Source: Fischerella sp. PCC 9605 (lineage in GTDB: Bacteria > Cyanobacteriota > Cyanobacteriia > Cyanobacteriales > Nostocaceae). From it: a stretch of DNA of 64,000 nucleotides. The DNA is taken from NCBI RefSeq assembly GCF_000517105.1, contig NZ_KI912148.1, positions 1,482,518-1,546,517 of the forward strand. Reading direction: 5' to 3'. Under the pieces are notes generated by a model that ran no database searches, was not told where the DNA came from, and was given only the letters and a program-made list of their open reading frames with translations. The translations under genes were made by a program, and so were the position numbers. Below, piece after piece: positions 62,051 to 64,000 of this stretch (the first letter of the stretch is position 1; each line of letters starts with the position of its first letter).

Positions 62051-63076
62051 ATGTCCCGTTCCAAAGCTATAACTTATTACATTACAGCCCGTTTGCTGTT
62101 AGCTCCACTCCAGTTGTTAACTATCATTACCATCGTGTTTCTGTTGCTGAGATCAACACCTGGAGATCCAGTTGACGCAATTTTGGGTGCGCGTGCGCCA
62201 GAAAGCGCTAAGGAAGAATTGCGAAAACAACTCGGTTTAAACTTGCCTTTATGGTTGCAGTACTTAAATTACATGGGCAACTTGCTACGCTTCGATATGG
62301 GCAAATCTATTGCCAGTCGGGGACAACAAGTTTGGGATATCATTTGGCAATATTTCCCAGCGACAGCAGAGTTAGCTATATATAGTATCGCGATCGCTCT
62401 AGTTGTTGGTATTGCTGTTGGTATTATTTCTGCTTCCCGTCCTGGTACCGCTGTAGATGTAGGGGGAAGATTGTTTGGAATCGTCACCTACTCACTACCC
62501 ATGTTTTGGGCAGGAATGGTACTACAATTGATTTTCGCTGTTCAGCTTGATTGGTTGCCCTTGGGAACGCGTTATCCTGCAACACTACCAGCCCCAGAAG
62601 CTATCACTGGTTTGTATACAATCGATAGTCTCTTAAGAGGCAACTTTACTCAGTTTTTCACTGCTGCACAATATCTCATTCTACCTTGTTGTACTTTGGG
62701 AATCTTGCTCAGTGGTATTTTTGAGCGAATTGTGCGTGTGAATTTAAAGCAAACAATGCAAGCAGATTATGTAGAGGCTGCTAGAGCTAGAGGTATTCCT
62801 GAAAAAACAATTTTATTTTCTCATGCCTTAAAAAATGCTCTAATTCCAGTGATTACCGTCCTAGGATTGACGTTTGCCTCTCTATTGGGAGGAGCAATTT
62901 TAACCGAAGTCACATTTTCGTGGCCTGGATTGGCAAATAGACTATATCAAGGAATTTCGGAGCGAGATTATCCTACAGTCCAAGGAATCATGGTATTTTT
63001 TGGAGCTATTGTAGTTGGGGCAAGCATTTTAATTGATATTTTCAACGCCTACGTAGACCCACGAATTCGTTACTAG
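62051..63076 (+). CDS. ABC transporter permease (DppB/OppB family)
   Basis: A 341-residue inner-membrane subunit with six helices, starting at ATG 62051 directly after the heptamer array. Family marks: LRSTPGDPVDAILG and LRKQLGLNLPLWLQYLNYMG near the N-terminus, and the EAA loop VEAARARGIPEKTILFSHAL followed by LKNALIPVITVLGL. It pairs with the binding protein upstream; the second permease and the ATPases of the system are not in the window. Confidence 0.9.
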   Translation: MSRSKAITYYITARLLLAPLQLLTIITIVFLLLRSTPGDPVDAILGARAPESAKEELRKQLGLNLPLWLQYLNYMGNLLRFDMGKSIASRGQQVWDIIWQYFPATAELAIYSIAIALVVGIAVGIISASRPGTAVDVGGRLFGIVTYSLPMFWAGMVLQLIFAVQLDWLPLGTRYPATLPAPEAITGLYTIDSLLRGNFTQFFTAAQYLILPCCTLGILLSGIFERIVRVNLKQTMQADYVEAARARGIPEKTILFSHALKNALIPVITVLGLTFASLLGGAILTEVTFSWPGLANRLYQGISERDYPTVQGIMVFFGAIVVGASILIDIFNAYVDPRIRY

Positions 63077-63228
63077 TGTTTGCTATTTAATTCTGTTAGA
63101 AGCTACGTAAAAATCTAAGGTGTCATGCTAGTTAGGCGTCCAGCTACATTACGAGTTTTTGCTAGTAGATACCTTTTTTTATAAAGATTGCAACAATAAA
63201 TATAAGACAGCTTTGTTGAGGTAAGGTT

Positions 63229-63549
63229 ATGAAACCTTTTACTTCAGTAGTTTTAGCAACATTCTTGGCTGCGGTTGCAACTTTAGGTTTTGAGCAAAGT
63301 GCCAAAGCTGATGTTATTATTCGGTACGATCGTGATGGTAACATATACTCTCGACAGTATCACCGTGGTTATAGAGGCAATAGCTACCAAATTTATCGTC
63401 CCAGATATCGGGTATATCGGAAGTATCACTATAGGCCTCGTATTAAGTATCGTTCAATTCGTCCGCGCTATCGAGTAGATTATCGAGACTATTACCCAAG
63501 ACCCTACCGCATTCGCTATCGTTATGACCGTTATCATTATAACGATTAG
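63229..63549 (+). CDS. exported Tyr/Arg-rich basic protein
   Basis: A 106-residue protein with a signal peptide (MKPFTSVVLATFLAAVATLG, probable cleavage after AKA) and a mature part of about 78 residues in which Tyr and Arg make up more than half: RYDRDGNIYSRQYHRGYRGN, later YRVYRKYHYRPRIKYRSIRP. The repeated [P/R]RYRVxYR pattern suggests low complexity, not an enzyme. It could bind polysaccharide, nucleic acid or the cell wall; nothing shows which. A short promoter-like gap precedes it, and AGGT lies upstream. Confidence 0.7.
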   Translation: MKPFTSVVLATFLAAVATLGFEQSAKADVIIRYDRDGNIYSRQYHRGYRGNSYQIYRPRYRVYRKYHYRPRIKYRSIRPRYRVDYRDYYPRPYRIRYRYDRYHYND

Positions 63550-63842
63550 CTTTTAAACCTTCTATCTTGAAAATAGGGATTGGGGATTGGGAATAGGGGA
63601 TCGCCGAAGAGTTTTCATTCCTTCGTTGTGAGCGAAAAGCCCGTGGGGGTATGACTTGAAAGTAACCTCACCCTGTCAACAGAGGACACCCTCTTTGATC
63701 TCGCGGAGAGGGGCAAGGAGTGAGGTTTTTTCATACCTGGCAGTGAAACTTGTTCCATAGGGATTCCCTCACTTGGGTTTTATGCGCTACGAAACTGTAT
63801 TAAGAGATTACAGTAAGGATAGCAGAGGATTCAGGAATCACT
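63550..63842. repeat. spacer with fold-back repeats before the terminal transposase fragment
   Basis: GGGGATTGGGAATAGGGGAT at 63581-63600, then CCTCACCCTGTCAACAGAGG with GGCAAGGAGTGAGG (63668-63727), a divergent copy of the palindrome at 56696. The last 60 bp before 63843 may contain the left end of an insertion element, but I cannot define its repeat. Confidence 0.5.
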
Positions 63843-64000
63843 ATGGCAGCCCTCTACAGCTATGACCTACGTCAAAAAGCGATCGAGGCGGTAAAACGCA
63901 GCGTTATCGATGAAAGCCAGAATGGATTACTACAGCGAAATCGTACTTACTTAGAAAACTTTGGTTCTACAATTTCCGGCCAACTCTCAAAATTGCGTCG
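63843..64000 (+). pseudogene. 5' part of an apparent IS630-like transposase gene, cut by the window end
   Basis: The frame starts MAALYSYDLRQKAIEAVKR, which matches the start of the helix-turn-helix domain of IS630-type transposases, then departs into VIDESQNGLLQRNRTYLENF where the family normally continues with the second helix. It stays open to position 64000. Either an internal deletion or a fusion with other DNA has occurred; the rest lies outside the window, so it could also be an intact but unfamiliar gene. Confidence 0.45.

Overview
The window comes from the chromosome of a filamentous, heterocyst-forming cyanobacterium (order Nostocales). It carries the heterocyst glycolipid (hgl) biosynthesis island, photosystem II genes (psbB, psbT), ycf34 and a three-domain cyanobacterial ribosomal protein S1. 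GCGATCGC (HIP1) octamers are frequent, and short tandemly repeated sequences typical of Nostoc/Calothrix-type genomes fill most spacers. The genus cannot be named from this sequence alone.

Positions 1-31,400 hold the glycolipid-layer island. A leftward set (7008 to 51) encodes a DevB-like membrane fusion protein, a DevC-like permease, an extended SDR, a small exported DUF2141 protein, a family 2 glycosyltransferase and the glycolipid glycosyltransferase HglT. A 1.1 kb regulatory-looking gap and a ParB/degenerate-methyltransferase fusion gene follow. The rightward synthase set comes next: a small conserved protein, hglE (KS-AT-ACP-ACP-partial KR), a small membrane protein, hglD (KR-DH), hglC (KS-CLF-AT), hglG (PfaD-type enoyl reductase) and hglB/hetM (ACP-thioester reductase). 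Together they can build and reductively release a very long chain fatty alcohol on the PfaABCD plan. A second extended SDR occupies the place where hetN lies in Anabaena PCC 7120. HetI (the phosphopantetheinyl transferase that activates the ACPs) is on the opposite strand. An orphan DevC-like permease and an ExbB-type protein with a vestigial exbD close the region. No devA ATPase is present here.

Positions 31,500-39,000 hold a conserved small protein, an MMADHC-like protein with a class A beta-lactamase-fold hydrolase, a transposase fragment, and a complete cyanobacterial-type mrpCDEFGAB antiporter operon whose composition looks richer in GC than its neighbours. Positions 39,200-51,200 hold argD, a TrkA-N potassium channel, and an ABC exporter (fusion protein, FtsX permease) separated from its ATPase by an accessory island: a GNAT/DUF1778 toxin-antitoxin pair, DsrE, a frameshifted MAPEG gene, a Phd/PIN pair and a DUF1902 protein. 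An exported acetolactate decarboxylase follows. Positions 51,300-59,500 are housekeeping genes (tsaB, ycf34, cca, HD and HAD phosphohydrolases, rps1, psbT, psbB). The end holds a dipeptide-type ABC binding protein and permease, a Tyr/Arg-rich exported protein and the 5' end of an apparent transposase gene.

The most striking unexplained structure is that intergenic-type repeats have entered coding sequence in frame: three places in the hglE linkers, one inside the chain-length-factor domain of hglC and one inside tsaB. Other notable points are the splitting of one ketoreductase between HglE and HglD, the SDR in place of hetN, DevBC-type exporters without devA, and the ParB-dead-methyltransferase fusion with repeated GTTATCA boxes upstream.
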